DNA of 64,000 bases from Hungatella hathewayi (GTDB lineage: Bacteria > Bacillota > Clostridia > Lachnospirales > Lachnospiraceae): the NCBI GenBank assembly GCA_025149285.1, contig CP102274.1, positions 2,247,501-2,311,500 on the forward strand, written 5' to 3'. Numbering within the stretch: the first letter of the stretch is position 1; every line of letters begins with the position of its first letter. The translations under genes were made by a program, and so were the position numbers. The notes below the pieces were generated by a model. It was not told the DNA's origin, searched no databases, and saw only the letters and a list, made by a program, of their open reading frames with translations. Positions 17,405 to 26,139 of this stretch are shown piece by piece.

Positions 17405-20140
17405 ATGAAGAGGATCATAAAAAGAAGGCGGATCATCTATTTTTTTGTGCTTACATTATTCCTTTTGATTTCGGCAGTCTTCGGTCTGGAAACTCAGAGC
17501 AGGTACGCAGAGGAGCGGAAGGCAGATGCCGGAAGCATTCTGGAATTATACAGGGAAAATATCGTTCTGGTTATGAGGGAACAGCTGAATTACGCTCAGG
17601 GACTGGTTGGCCTGGCATCCGGGACCATGAAGGATTCGGAGTGGTTTCAGTGGAAAGCCGAAGAACTCATGGCCATGGATGGCGTCAGCAGTATTCTTGT
17701 ATTTGAGGGAGACACGGTTTATAGAGCATTTCCTGAATGTGTACAGGAAGTTATGGCGGGCAGAAATCTAAAGGATCTTTCTTATCTTTATACCCTGGCA
17801 AAGGTAGTAAAAGAACCGGTGGTAGAGGGACCGGTCATCATGGAGGGGACGGACGAGACGGTATTCCTGTTCCTTCAGCCGGTACTGGAGGGCAGGGCTT
17901 ACCAGGGAGAAATTGCCCTTGCACTGTCTGAAGAATACGTAAAAGAGAAGATGAATCTGGAAAGCCTGTATCAGCTGGGATACGAATACTACTTATGGAA
18001 GGTGAACAGTCAGGATGGAAGTAAAGAGGTGGTGGCGTCCTCCAATGCGATGATAGACTATTCCCATGCGGCTAAAACAGAATTCTATCTTCCTTCCCAG
18101 TGGAACCTGAGTATCATGCCCATAGAAGGCTGGATACCCCGGAAAAGGCAGATCCTGTATGCGGCAGAAAGCATACTTCTGTGGCTTCTCCTTTCGTCAC
18201 TTTTTGTCCTTTCGACCGCGCTGGCAAAACGATATCAGTATGACAGAAACATCGGCAATACCGACTGGCAGACCGGAATGCTCAACAGACAGGGGATTGG
18301 AAAGGAACTGAATACATGGATCCGGAAGGGGGAAAAGGCTTTTTCCGTATTTTATTTTGCGTTGGAAGATTACAACCGGATTGCCCTGCTTGCGGGGCCT
18401 GAGAAAGAAGAGGAGTACTTAAAGAGTATTCCTGTGATCATGAAGGATTATATCGAAGGTCCATACGCCGCCGCCCGAATATCCAGCGAGAGTTTTTTTG
18501 TTGCTGTAAAAGAAGAGATGACGGAAGGCGAAATGGCTGAATTTGCCAAAGGGCTGTCACTGAAGATGATCTGGAAGATCCGTCACCAGGGCGGAAAGGT
18601 GTTTTTAAATGCCAAATACCAGTACGTTTCTTATCCGGAGGAAGGGAATGACGTGAGGACGCTTCTGCGGAATCTGATCGAGAAGTACTACAGCAAACTG
18701 TTTCGGGAATCATCGGTCCGTGAACTGACGGAAAAATGCCGCCAGCTTGCTGCGGGAAGAAGCGACGTGGAATTCGGCGAATACGCAGAACCCTGGATTA
18801 CAGACTTATCCCAGGCGATCAACCATTACCGGAAGCAGGTGGAACAGGCAGTTTACTACGATCCGGTCTTTGGAATCGGAAACAGAATGAAGTATATCCG
18901 GGATGCGGATATGATGATTGCCTATGATGAAAGAAGACGTTTCCGTCTGTATGGCGTGGACATCCGTTCCTTTGGGAAATATAACGAGCTGTTCAGTGTG
19001 GAGACGGGGGATGCGCTGCTGAGGGAGGTAACCAAAAGACTGAGCGCTATATTTGGAAGTAATCTGTACCGGATTAACGGCGATGTGTTCCTGGGAATTT
19101 CTCTTGATCACGCCAGCAGGGATAAAGAGAATGACGAGATGATCTCCCGGATTCAGGAGGCTTTTCGTATTCCTGTTAAGGTGCAGGAGGCTGTTATCAC
19201 CCTGGATGCGTTCATCGGTGTCTGCGATTATCCGGCCAATGCCAGGAAGCCGGAGAAGCTGTTAGAGTGTCTTCAGTCTGCCATCAACTACGGCAAGGTG
19301 CCTGAACATGGGGTGACGGACGGTATCGTAATCTTTAACAACAGGCTTCTGGAGATAAGAAGGAGAGAGGGAAAGATTCTTCAGCTGATCCGGGACAGTA
19401 TCCATGAAGGGACACTGGAAGTATGGTATCAGCCGATTTATCAGATGAAGGCAGGCCGTTTTACGGCAGCGGAAGCGCTGGTTCGTCTGCCGGATGGAAC
19501 TGGCGGCTATATCTCCGCGGGACAGATGATAGAGGTTGCGGAAAGAAACGGACTTGTCTGCCAGATTGGGGAATATGTGATACACCAGGCGTGTACCTTT
19601 ATGAAAGAGAAGGGGGAGGCGCTGGGACTGGGGAGAGTTGGAATCAACTTGTCTGTCCAGCAGCTTCTGGTTGAGGACAGCGCAGCACATCTTCTCGAAT
19701 CGATAAAAAAAACGGGTGTCCATCCAGGGCAGGTTGTCCTTGAGATTACCGAGACGATCCTGATACAGTTCATGTCAAAAGCGGAAGGGATTATCAGGGA
19801 TTTATCGGAGAACGGGATCAGAATATCTCTGGATGATTTCGGGATTGGTTACAGCAGCTTAAATTATCTGATGAATCTCCCGGTGCACTCGTTAAAGATA
19901 GACCGGTCCATGACAAGTAAAATAAACGGTTCACCAAAACAGTACGCATTGCTGAAAGCGATTATTGCCATGGCAAAGGTCAATGATATTGAAGTGGTAG
20001 TAGAAGGTGTGGAAAATGAAGAAGAGCGGCGCGCGATTATTGACGCAGAGGCCGATTACATTCAGGGCTTCTACTATTCAAAACCGCTGCCGCAGACGGA
20101 ACTGGAACTCTTTTTAACCGACTTTGCGGTGAGGGACTGA
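17405..20140 (+). CDS. Membrane GGDEF-EAL protein, probable c-di-GMP phosphodiesterase with two degenerate GGDEF-like domains
   Basis: About 911 residues; ATG 17405 follows GAGGGA. Membrane segments near residues 8-30 and 252-275 enclose a sensor domain. In the cytoplasm there are two GGDEF-like regions: residues 285-430 begin with TDWQTGMLNR (cf. TDxLTGLxNR) but lack a GGDEF motif, and residues 482-635 begin DPVFGIGNRMKY and carry NGDVF where GGDEF is expected. Residues 658-905 form an EAL domain with EAL in AAEALVRL near 690, the metal-binding DDFG in SLDDFGIGYSSL near 809, and VVEGVEN, so phosphodiesterase activity is likely. It is paired with the cyclase at 15843, which would give a locus that makes and breaks c-di-GMP. 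Confidence 0.9.
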   Translation: MKRIIKRRRIIYFFVLTLFLLISAVFGLETQSRYAEERKADAGSILELYRENIVLVMREQLNYAQGLVGLASGTMKDSEWFQWKAEELMAMDGVSSILVFEGDTVYRAFPECVQEVMAGRNLKDLSYLYTLAKVVKEPVVEGPVIMEGTDETVFLFLQPVLEGRAYQGEIALALSEEYVKEKMNLESLYQLGYEYYLWKVNSQDGSKEVVASSNAMIDYSHAAKTEFYLPSQWNLSIMPIEGWIPRKRQILYAAESILLWLLLSSLFVLSTALAKRYQYDRNIGNTDWQTGMLNRQGIGKELNTWIRKGEKAFSVFYFALEDYNRIALLAGPEKEEEYLKSIPVIMKDYIEGPYAAARISSESFFVAVKEEMTEGEMAEFAKGLSLKMIWKIRHQGGKVFLNAKYQYVSYPEEGNDVRTLLRNLIEKYYSKLFRESSVRELTEKCRQLAAGRSDVEFGEYAEPWITDLSQAINHYRKQVEQAVYYDPVFGIGNRMKYIRDADMMIAYDERRRFRLYGVDIRSFGKYNELFSVETGDALLREVTKRLSAIFGSNLYRINGDVFLGISLDHASRDKENDEMISRIQEAFRIPVKVQEAVITLDAFIGVCDYPANARKPEKLLECLQSAINYGKVPEHGVTDGIVIFNNRLLEIRRREGKILQLIRDSIHEGTLEVWYQPIYQMKAGRFTAAEALVRLPDGTGGYISAGQMIEVAERNGLVCQIGEYVIHQACTFMKEKGEALGLGRVGINLSVQQLLVEDSAAHLLESIKKTGVHPGQVVLEITETILIQFMSKAEGIIRDLSENGIRISLDDFGIGYSSLNYLMNLPVHSLKIDRSMTSKINGSPKQYALLKAIIAMAKVNDIEVVVEGVENEEERRAIIDAEADYIQGFYYSKPLPQTELELFLTDFAVRD

Positions 20141-20162
20141 CGAAGAACAGTAGGGATAAAGG

Positions 20163-21638
20163 ATGAAAAATGACGTAGTAAAATATGAACGGATCTGTGA
20201 AATATTAAAAAACAAGATTATATGCGGCCTTCTTCCGCCGGGAACAGCACTGCCGGGGCGTGCGAAGCTGTGCAGGGAGTTCCATACGTCGGAACGGACT
20301 GTGAGACGGGCCGTGGAGGTACTGGTGCAGGAAGGTTTTCTGGAGGTCGTTCCAAAGAAACGGCCCGTAGTTGCCTGCGGTTATTTGGATAAACGCCGGG
20401 AGGAGCAGGACGAACGGGAAACGGCCGATGCCGTTGCGGCTAATGATATCTTAAAATCGGGGATTCTTCTCTGCTATCCGGTCAACCGCCGGGGAATGCT
20501 TCTGTGCAGAGGCGATGACTGGAAGACCCCGGAGACAATAGTGGCAAATATGAATCCGGACGATCCGACCAGATTCTGGCGCCTGTCCAACCGTCTCTGG
20601 CGATTCTTTATCTGCAGAAATGAAAATGAACTGGCACTGCGCGCAGTGGACAGCCTGGGGCTGGGGGAGGTGGATCCTCTGCCTGGTACCAGAGAAAACC
20701 GGATTGATTATCTGAAAAGTTTAAAGGAATTGATCCAGACGATAAAGAGAGGAGGGAGACCGGAGGAAGTTCACTTCGATGCTCTGTTCTCTCTTTATGG
20801 CATTGTCATAGACCGTATCGAGGGGGAACCGGTCTGCCGTGTGACTCCGGATTCCCCTTTGAGGGTGGGGACAAAGAATTTCGAGCAGCAGTTCAGGAGA
20901 TCGCAGGAACGGTATTCCAGCGTGTACCTGGATATTCTGGGACTGATTGCCATGGGCCGCTATCAGCCGGGCGACCGGCTTCCGACCCATGAGCAGCTGC
21001 AGGAGATATATGGAGTCAGTATCGATACGACGATCAGGGCAATCAGAGTTCTGCAGGACTGGGGAGTGGTAACGGCGGCCCCGAGAAACGGAATTTTCGT
21101 AGCAAAAGATTTGGAAGGGCTGCGTAAGATATATATAGCGCCGGAGCAGATCGCCGGTCATGTCAGGCGCTACTTTGACAGCCTGCAGCTGGTGGCGCTG
21201 ACCGTTGAGGGGGTGGCAGAACATGCGGCACTCCATGCAAAACCGGATGAGACGCGCCGTATGCTGGCGCTTATGGAACGTCAGTGGAACGATCCGTTTT
21301 GCCATCAGCTGATACCGCTTACACTGCTGGAATTCATCACAGATCATATCCGCTACAATGCTCTTAAATCGGTTTATGAGCTGCTGCTGAAGAATTTCAG
21401 CATCGGAAGAGGGATCCCCAAACTGGTACAAAAAGATAAGACGCCTGTAAACAGCGAACTTTACCGGCAGTGCATGGAAGCGGCCGGAATGCTGAAGGCG
21501 GGGGAAGAGAAGCGTTTTGCCGCTCGTGCCGCCGGGATATTTCAGCAGATTCACCGGCTGGTTATCCAGGAATGCAAAAGGCTGGGATACTGGGAAAGTG
21601 CAGGGAACGTGTATGACGGAACTGCATTATGGAAGTGA
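20163..21638 (+). CDS. GntR family regulator with two separate winged-HTH domains
   Basis: A 491-residue protein containing two GntR-type DNA-binding domains. The first, residues 1-75, reads LKNKIICGLLPPGTALPGR and then TSERTVRRAVEVLVQEGF. The second, residues 252-316, reads IAMGRYQPGDRLPTHEQL and then SIDTTIRAIRVLQDWGVV. The linker (about 80-250) and the helical C-terminus (about 320-490) match no effector domain I can name. GntR proteins usually have one winged helix and dimerise; two per chain is uncommon. It starts 22 bases after the EAL gene, so it may be cotranscribed with it, and sits 151 bases before the DUF1538 gene, a plausible target. Confidence 0.85.
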   Translation: MKNDVVKYERICEILKNKIICGLLPPGTALPGRAKLCREFHTSERTVRRAVEVLVQEGFLEVVPKKRPVVACGYLDKRREEQDERETADAVAANDILKSGILLCYPVNRRGMLLCRGDDWKTPETIVANMNPDDPTRFWRLSNRLWRFFICRNENELALRAVDSLGLGEVDPLPGTRENRIDYLKSLKELIQTIKRGGRPEEVHFDALFSLYGIVIDRIEGEPVCRVTPDSPLRVGTKNFEQQFRRSQERYSSVYLDILGLIAMGRYQPGDRLPTHEQLQEIYGVSIDTTIRAIRVLQDWGVVTAAPRNGIFVAKDLEGLRKIYIAPEQIAGHVRRYFDSLQLVALTVEGVAEHAALHAKPDETRRMLALMERQWNDPFCHQLIPLTLLEFITDHIRYNALKSVYELLLKNFSIGRGIPKLVQKDKTPVNSELYRQCMEAAGMLKAGEEKRFAARAAGIFQQIHRLVIQECKRLGYWESAGNVYDGTALWK

Positions 21639-21670
21639 CTGGATGGTTCCGGTGAAGGATTCCTGTTAAA

Positions 21671-21690
21671 AAAACGTTAATAAATGTTTT
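21671..21690. promoter_or_regulatory. Imperfect palindrome, candidate operator
   Basis: AAAACGTTAATAAATGTTTT agrees with its reverse complement at 16 of 20 positions. It lies about 50 bases upstream of the -10 of the DUF1538 promoter and 33 bases after the GntR gene. Binding by that GntR protein is an inference. Confidence 0.35.
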
Positions 21691-21716
21691 AAATCCGCAG
21701 CGGACGCAATTAAAGG

Positions 21717-21745
21717 TTACGGCAGGAGCGGTTTCATGCTATACT
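21717..21745 (+). promoter_or_regulatory. Extended -10 promoter for the DUF1538/P-II operon
   Basis: TTACGG (21717-21722), 17 bases, TATACT (21740-21745) preceded by TGC (extended -10). Confidence 0.55.
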
Positions 21746-21789
21746 GTACAGGTAAATATAAAGTTATAGAAAGGACTGAGGTTGATCTA

Positions 21790-23328
21790 TTGAAAAATTC
21801 CCTGCTGAAATTGAGAGAGAAACTGTCGGAAGCGCTGCATTCCGTGCTCCCGATCATCGGGATCGTCATGGTCCTGTGTTTTACGATCGCTCCCATTTCC
21901 TCCAGTATTTTGCTGTGCTTCCTTATGGGCGCGGCCATGATCGTCATAGGTACCATGTTCTTCACGCTGGGGGCGGAGATCAGCATGACTCCCATGGGAG
22001 AGCGGCTGGGCACAGCCGTCACGAGGAGTAAAAAGCTGAGCATCATCGTGATACTGGGATTTGTACTGGGATTCATCATCACGATTTCGGAACCGGATCT
22101 CCAGGTATTGGCGGAACAGGTGCCGTCCATACCGAACAGGACGCTGATTTTTTCGGTCGCGCTGGGAGTGGGCGTATTTCTCGTCATTGCACTTTTGCGC
22201 ATGCTGTTCAGCATAGCGCTGCCCCACATGCTGATTACATTTTACATATTGGCATTCCTCCTTACGCTGTTTGTTCCACAGAGCTTTCTGGCGGTAGCCT
22301 TCGATTCCGGAGGTGTGACGACGGGCCCGATGACGGTTCCGTTTATTATGGCTTTTGGTATCGGTATTTCCGCCATACGTAATGACCGCCATGCGTCAGA
22401 TGACAGCTTCGGTCTGGTGGCGCTCTGCTCCATCGGTCCGATCCTTGCAGTACTGATTCTTGGAATGATTTACAGGCCGGCTGACAGTGCCTACATTCCA
22501 CCGGTCCTTCCGGAGATCAGCAATTCCGTAGAATTATGGAAGCTGTTCCGCGTTGGACTTCCCACCTATATTAGAGAAATTGCCGTATCGCTTTTTCCCA
22601 TAATCCTGTTTTTCGGTATTTTCCAGATCGCAGTTCTCAAACTTTCAAAGAGAAATTTAAGAAAAATCATTGTCGGCCTTGTCTATACGTACATCGGCCT
22701 CGTGCTGTTTTTGACAGGCGCCAATGTGGGCTTTATGCCGGCCGGTAATTACCTGGGACAGGTGATTGCCTCCCTGGATTACAACTGGATTATTGTTCTG
22801 ATCGGCATGCTGATCGGATTCTTTATCGTTAAGGCGGAACCGGCTGTTTACGTATTAAATAAACAGGTCGAAGAGATTACGGACGGTGCCATTCCGGCCA
22901 GGGCGATGAGTATCAGCCTTTCCATCGGCGTGGCCGTTTCCATCGGTCTGGCCATGCTGCGGGTGCTGACGGGGATCTCCATCCTGTGGTTCATCATCCC
23001 GGGATATGCGATCGCGCTGGGGCTTTCCTTCTTTGTACCAAAGATCTTTACAGCCATCGCTTTTGACTCCGGCGGGGTGGCCTCCGGTCCGATGACCGCC
23101 ACATTTCTGCTGCCGTTTGCGCAGGGAGCCTGTACCGCTGTGGGCGGGAATATTGTCACGGACGCATTCGGCGTGGTAGCCATGGTAGCCATGACCCCGC
23201 TCATCACCATACAGATCCTGGGCATGATCTATCAGATGCAGCAGCGGTCCGCGCCGAAGGACCAGACTTTACCGGAGCCTGCGGCAGGTTTCGACCAGCT
23301 TGATGATGATGCAATTATTGAGCTTTAA
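21790..23328 (+). CDS. Duplicated DUF1538 integral membrane protein
   Basis: About 512 residues from TTG 21790, which has a weak GGACTGAGG ribosome site; an open frame extends to 21736 but would begin inside the promoter. The protein is almost wholly hydrophobic with about 12-14 membrane segments and consists of two homologous halves. The signature AFDSGGVTTGPM near residue 169 recurs as AFDSGGVASGPM near residue 422, about 253 residues apart; paired EPDLQVLAEQV / EPAVYVLNKQV motifs (after ISEPD- and KAEPA-) also repeat. This is the DUF1538 family, whose transport function is unestablished. The conserved small-residue motif in each half suggests a pore or substrate site with pseudo-twofold symmetry. 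The next gene, 39 bases on, encodes a tandem P-II-like protein. Confidence 0.88.
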   Translation: MKNSLLKLREKLSEALHSVLPIIGIVMVLCFTIAPISSSILLCFLMGAAMIVIGTMFFTLGAEISMTPMGERLGTAVTRSKKLSIIVILGFVLGFIITISEPDLQVLAEQVPSIPNRTLIFSVALGVGVFLVIALLRMLFSIALPHMLITFYILAFLLTLFVPQSFLAVAFDSGGVTTGPMTVPFIMAFGIGISAIRNDRHASDDSFGLVALCSIGPILAVLILGMIYRPADSAYIPPVLPEISNSVELWKLFRVGLPTYIREIAVSLFPIILFFGIFQIAVLKLSKRNLRKIIVGLVYTYIGLVLFLTGANVGFMPAGNYLGQVIASLDYNWIIVLIGMLIGFFIVKAEPAVYVLNKQVEEITDGAIPARAMSISLSIGVAVSIGLAMLRVLTGISILWFIIPGYAIALGLSFFVPKIFTAIAFDSGGVASGPMTATFLLPFAQGACTAVGGNIVTDAFGVVAMVAMTPLITIQILGMIYQMQQRSAPKDQTLPEPAAGFDQLDDDAIIEL

Positions 23329-23367
23329 CAGCGGCACAGATACGATTTCGAAAGAAAGGACTGCAGT

Positions 23368-24063
23368 ATGAGCGAATTGTATTTAATGGTTACAATCACG
23401 GAAAGAACCGGAGTAAAGAAGTTTCATACTCTGTACGGCCACCATGGAGCAGATGTCACCTTCATCACTGTGGGAAACGGAACCGCGGTCAGTGAGACCC
23501 TGGACTATTTAGGTCTCGAGGAGACGGAGAAGGCCGTGATGCTGTCCATCGTGACAGGCACTGTGTGGAAAGAGATAAAATCGGATTTACAGAAGCATTT
23601 AAAAATTGACGTTCCCGGCACGGGCATAGCCTTTATCATTCCGCTAAGCAGCATTGGCGGCAAGAAGCCGCTGCTGTTTTTGACAGAGAATCAGAATTTT
23701 GAAAAAGGGGAGGAAAGCTCATTGAAAGACACGAAATATGAACTCCTGATTGTGATTGCCAACCAGGGATATACGAACATGGTTATGGACGCTGCCCGGG
23801 AGGTGGAGGAAGTCGGAGGAACCGTAATTCACGCCAGAGGCACTGGCTTGGAGCGGGCGGAGAAATATCTCGGCGTCTCCCTTGTGGCGGAGAAGGAGAT
23901 GGTATTTATCGTCGTAAAGAGCGGCATGAAGAACCGTGTCATGAAGAACATTATGGAAAAAGCGGGTCCTGCAAGCAAGGCCCGGGCCGTCGCATTTTCA
24001 CTTCCTGTGACGAGCACGGCGGGTATGCGCCTTATGGAAGAGGCAAAAGACGATAATGATTAG
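23368..24063 (+). CDS. Tandem P-II-like regulatory protein
   Basis: A 231-residue soluble protein made of two P-II-like (GlnB/GlnK fold) units, about residues 1-110 and 122-225. Unit 1 has KKFHTLYGHHGADVTFITVG and then KIDVPGTGIAFIIPL. Unit 2 has LLIVIANQGYTNMVMDAARE, GGTVIHARGTG and ARAVAFSLPVTSTAGM. Spacing and strand pattern fit P-II subunits, which bind ATP/ADP and effectors in trimers. The uridylylated Tyr of classical GlnB T-loops cannot be identified. P-II-type proteins next to membrane proteins commonly gate or modulate them (GlnK-AmtB, SbtB-SbtA), so control of the DUF1538 protein is the natural inference. RBS AAAGGA precedes ATG 23368. Confidence 0.85.
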   Translation: MSELYLMVTITERTGVKKFHTLYGHHGADVTFITVGNGTAVSETLDYLGLEETEKAVMLSIVTGTVWKEIKSDLQKHLKIDVPGTGIAFIIPLSSIGGKKPLLFLTENQNFEKGEESSLKDTKYELLIVIANQGYTNMVMDAAREVEEVGGTVIHARGTGLERAEKYLGVSLVAEKEMVFIVVKSGMKNRVMKNIMEKAGPASKARAVAFSLPVTSTAGMRLMEEAKDDND

Positions 24064-24081
24064 GCAGGAGAACGATTAACC

Positions 24082-25101
24082 ATGGAACCATACTATTACA
24101 GCCGAATGAACAGGACAGAGCAGAGCGCATATCATGCCATGAAAACCGGGCTGACAGCCCTCGCTCCTTCCTTCGCGGTTCCGCGGCTGGAAAACAGAGA
24201 ACTGGCGGATATCTTTTTCAGGCTCCGGCTGGACTGCCCTGAGATTTTTTATGGAACCGGATTCCATTACCGGTTTTACCAGAATTCAGGCAGCGTGGAG
24301 ATGATACCGGAATACTTATTTGACAAGGGAAAGGTGAAGGACCATCAGAAGGCCATGAAGGCCAGAATCGCCAAGCTGGCCCGCCCTGCCGAATCATTGA
24401 CGGAGTGGGAGAAGGAACGGTATATCCACGATTTTATCTGCACCGGTGTCCGCTACGATAAGCTGAAAAAACCGTATTCCCATGAAATCATCGGTCCTTT
24501 GGGCCAGGGGGTGGGGGTCTGCGAGGGGATAGCAAAGACTGTAAAGATTCTCTGCGACTCCCTGGGAATCTGGTGCATGATCGCCATATCCGAAGCGAAT
24601 CCGGAGAAGAACATCAAATACCGCCATGCATGGAATATTGTGAGAATCGGCGGCAGATATTACCATCTGGATGCCACCTTTGACAACAGCCTTGGTCATG
24701 GGGAGACCATCCGCTACGACTACTTTAACCTGGATGATAGGCAGCTGTTCCGCGATCACGAGCCAGCCCTTTATCCGGCGCCGCCGTGCAGTGACGGAGA
24801 CCATTTCTATTACAGGGAAAAGAAGCTGTCCTTCACAAAGACGGAAGATGTGGCCAAACGTGCCGCGCAGGCGGTAAAAAAGGGAAAGCCGCTTGTGTTC
24901 CACTGGAGAGGCGGCTATCTGACGCGGGCCATGGTGGAGGAACTCTTAACTCTTTTGGAGGAGGCTGCAAAACAGAAGGGAAAGCATGTGAGAGCCGGAC
25001 TTAACTGGCCGCAGGCTGTTTTTTCAGCAGAGTTCATCGACGAACTTCCGGGAGAAGAACTGCTGGTGGAGACGGCGAATGAAGGGGAGAGTATTGGGTA
25101 A
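24082..25101 (+). CDS. Transglutaminase-like cysteine protease superfamily protein
   Basis: A 339-residue protein without a signal peptide. The transglutaminase-core triad is visible: Cys147 in GVGVCEGIAKT, His182 in KYRHAWNIV and Asp197 in YYHLDATFDN, with the usual spacing. Residues 1-100 and 215-339 are not assigned; the C-terminal part contains KKGKPLVFHWRGGYLTRAM and could be a substrate-binding lobe. Bacterial members are mostly peptidases or amidases rather than cross-linking enzymes. Start ATG 24082 has GGCAGGAGAA upstream, 18 bases after the P-II gene, so it is the last gene of that operon. Why a protease-fold protein is coupled to DUF1538/P-II is unclear. Confidence 0.85.
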   Translation: MEPYYYSRMNRTEQSAYHAMKTGLTALAPSFAVPRLENRELADIFFRLRLDCPEIFYGTGFHYRFYQNSGSVEMIPEYLFDKGKVKDHQKAMKARIAKLARPAESLTEWEKERYIHDFICTGVRYDKLKKPYSHEIIGPLGQGVGVCEGIAKTVKILCDSLGIWCMIAISEANPEKNIKYRHAWNIVRIGGRYYHLDATFDNSLGHGETIRYDYFNLDDRQLFRDHEPALYPAPPCSDGDHFYYREKKLSFTKTEDVAKRAAQAVKKGKPLVFHWRGGYLTRAMVEELLTLLEEAAKQKGKHVRAGLNWPQAVFSAEFIDELPGEELLVETANEGESIG

Positions 25102-25138
25102 GAGAAGATACAGTTAGGTCAGGAATACAACAGTACCG

Positions 25139-25196
25139 CATAAAACATGAAAAATAGCCGATGAAATAATTCTACCGGCTATTTTTGCGTTTTATG
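25139..25196. terminator. Bidirectional rho-independent terminator
   Basis: AAAAATAGCCG (25150-25160) pairs with CGGCTATTTTT (25176-25186), and an outer CATAAAA/TTTTATG extends the stem. It serves both the transglutaminase-like gene and the convergent GntR gene. Confidence 0.9.
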
Positions 25197-25206
25197 ATCA
25201 TCATTC

Positions 25207-25962
25207 CTAATAATAAGAATTCGGTGAAGATGCAAAGCTGTCTACCACCAGTTCCAACAGATCGCCTCGATTGATACTTTCCGAATATTCAAAGGGGGTT
25301 CCGTGCTGGTATGTCGTTCTGTTAAAGATCAGAAGAGGGGATCCTGGGTTGATATTCAACAGCCGTGACTCCATAAAACCGGCAATTCCTGCGGAGATGA
25401 TGTCTTTGCCATTCTCAAAATTAATATCGTATTTCTCTTTTAAAAAGCGGTACAAAAAGTAGATTTCCCCATTATACTGCTCCAGACCGGGGGCAATTTC
25501 GGGCAGGACGTAACTGACCACATAGGCGAATATCGTGTCGTTCACCATTTTAACACGCTGAAGGCGGTACACATCACTGCCGTTCTCAATGTTTAATGCC
25601 CTGGCTACTTTCAGTTCGGCTGGAATGATATCGATAACGGCTCCCTGTGCGCTGACGGAACAGCTTCCTTCCAGGCGAAATTGCGTCGTGACCGAGGCCT
25701 GATTTTTTACACTCAAAAATTTATAAGGGGTAATGTATTTTGCTGACTGGAGTACTCTGGTGCCTCTTCCCTGGTGAACTTCCACGATATGTTCGTCCCG
25801 AAGCAGGTTAACGGCGTTTCGTATGGTGGTCCGGCTGACACCATAGATTTCCATCAGTTCGTTTTCCGGGGGAAGAAAGGAATCTGTCGGATATTTTGAA
25901 GATAAGATATCTGCCTTAATCGCATTGTAAACCGATACATATTTTGGCGCATTTTTATCCAA
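25207..25962 (-). CDS. GntR family regulator with UTRA domain (copy 1)
   Basis: About 251 residues from TTG 25960-25962, which has a perfect AAAGGAGG just upstream on the minus strand. Residues 5-75 are a GntR winged helix (LPPENELMEIYGVSRTTIRN, then HIVEVHQGRGTRV). Residues 90-250 form a UTRA (HutC/FarR) ligand-binding domain with VYRLQRVKMVNDTIFAYVVSYVLP and PLLIFNRTTYQHGTPFEYSES. It is paralogous to the next gene upstream (26140-26916). Both face away from the peptide-type ABC operon at 27244 and probably repress it or each other in response to a transported solute or its product. Confidence 0.9.
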   Translation of the reverse strand: MDKNAPKYVSVYNAIKADILSSKYPTDSFLPPENELMEIYGVSRTTIRNAVNLLRDEHIVEVHQGRGTRVLQSAKYITPYKFLSVKNQASVTTQFRLEGSCSVSAQGAVIDIIPAELKVARALNIENGSDVYRLQRVKMVNDTIFAYVVSYVLPEIAPGLEQYNGEIYFLYRFLKEKYDINFENGKDIISAGIAGFMESRLLNINPGSPLLIFNRTTYQHGTPFEYSESINRGDLLELVVDSFASSPNSYY

Positions 25963-26139
25963 GATGATTGCCTCCTTTCGGTGTGGGTCCAAATAAAAAG
26001 TTGTTCATCAGGCCATTATAAAAGACGTATTGAAGAAAGTCAATAGATTGCAGAAATAAAGGGTATGTTTTGAATACCTTTACTGTATCTGTTTCGACCT
26101 TTGACGGACAGGCTGTGATCTTCAATGACGATTTTTGTT

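Noticed and set aside
20721..21554. About 277-codon minus-strand frame opposite the GntR gene
   Set aside because: No start site or family motif; the plus-strand product has two clear DNA-binding domains.
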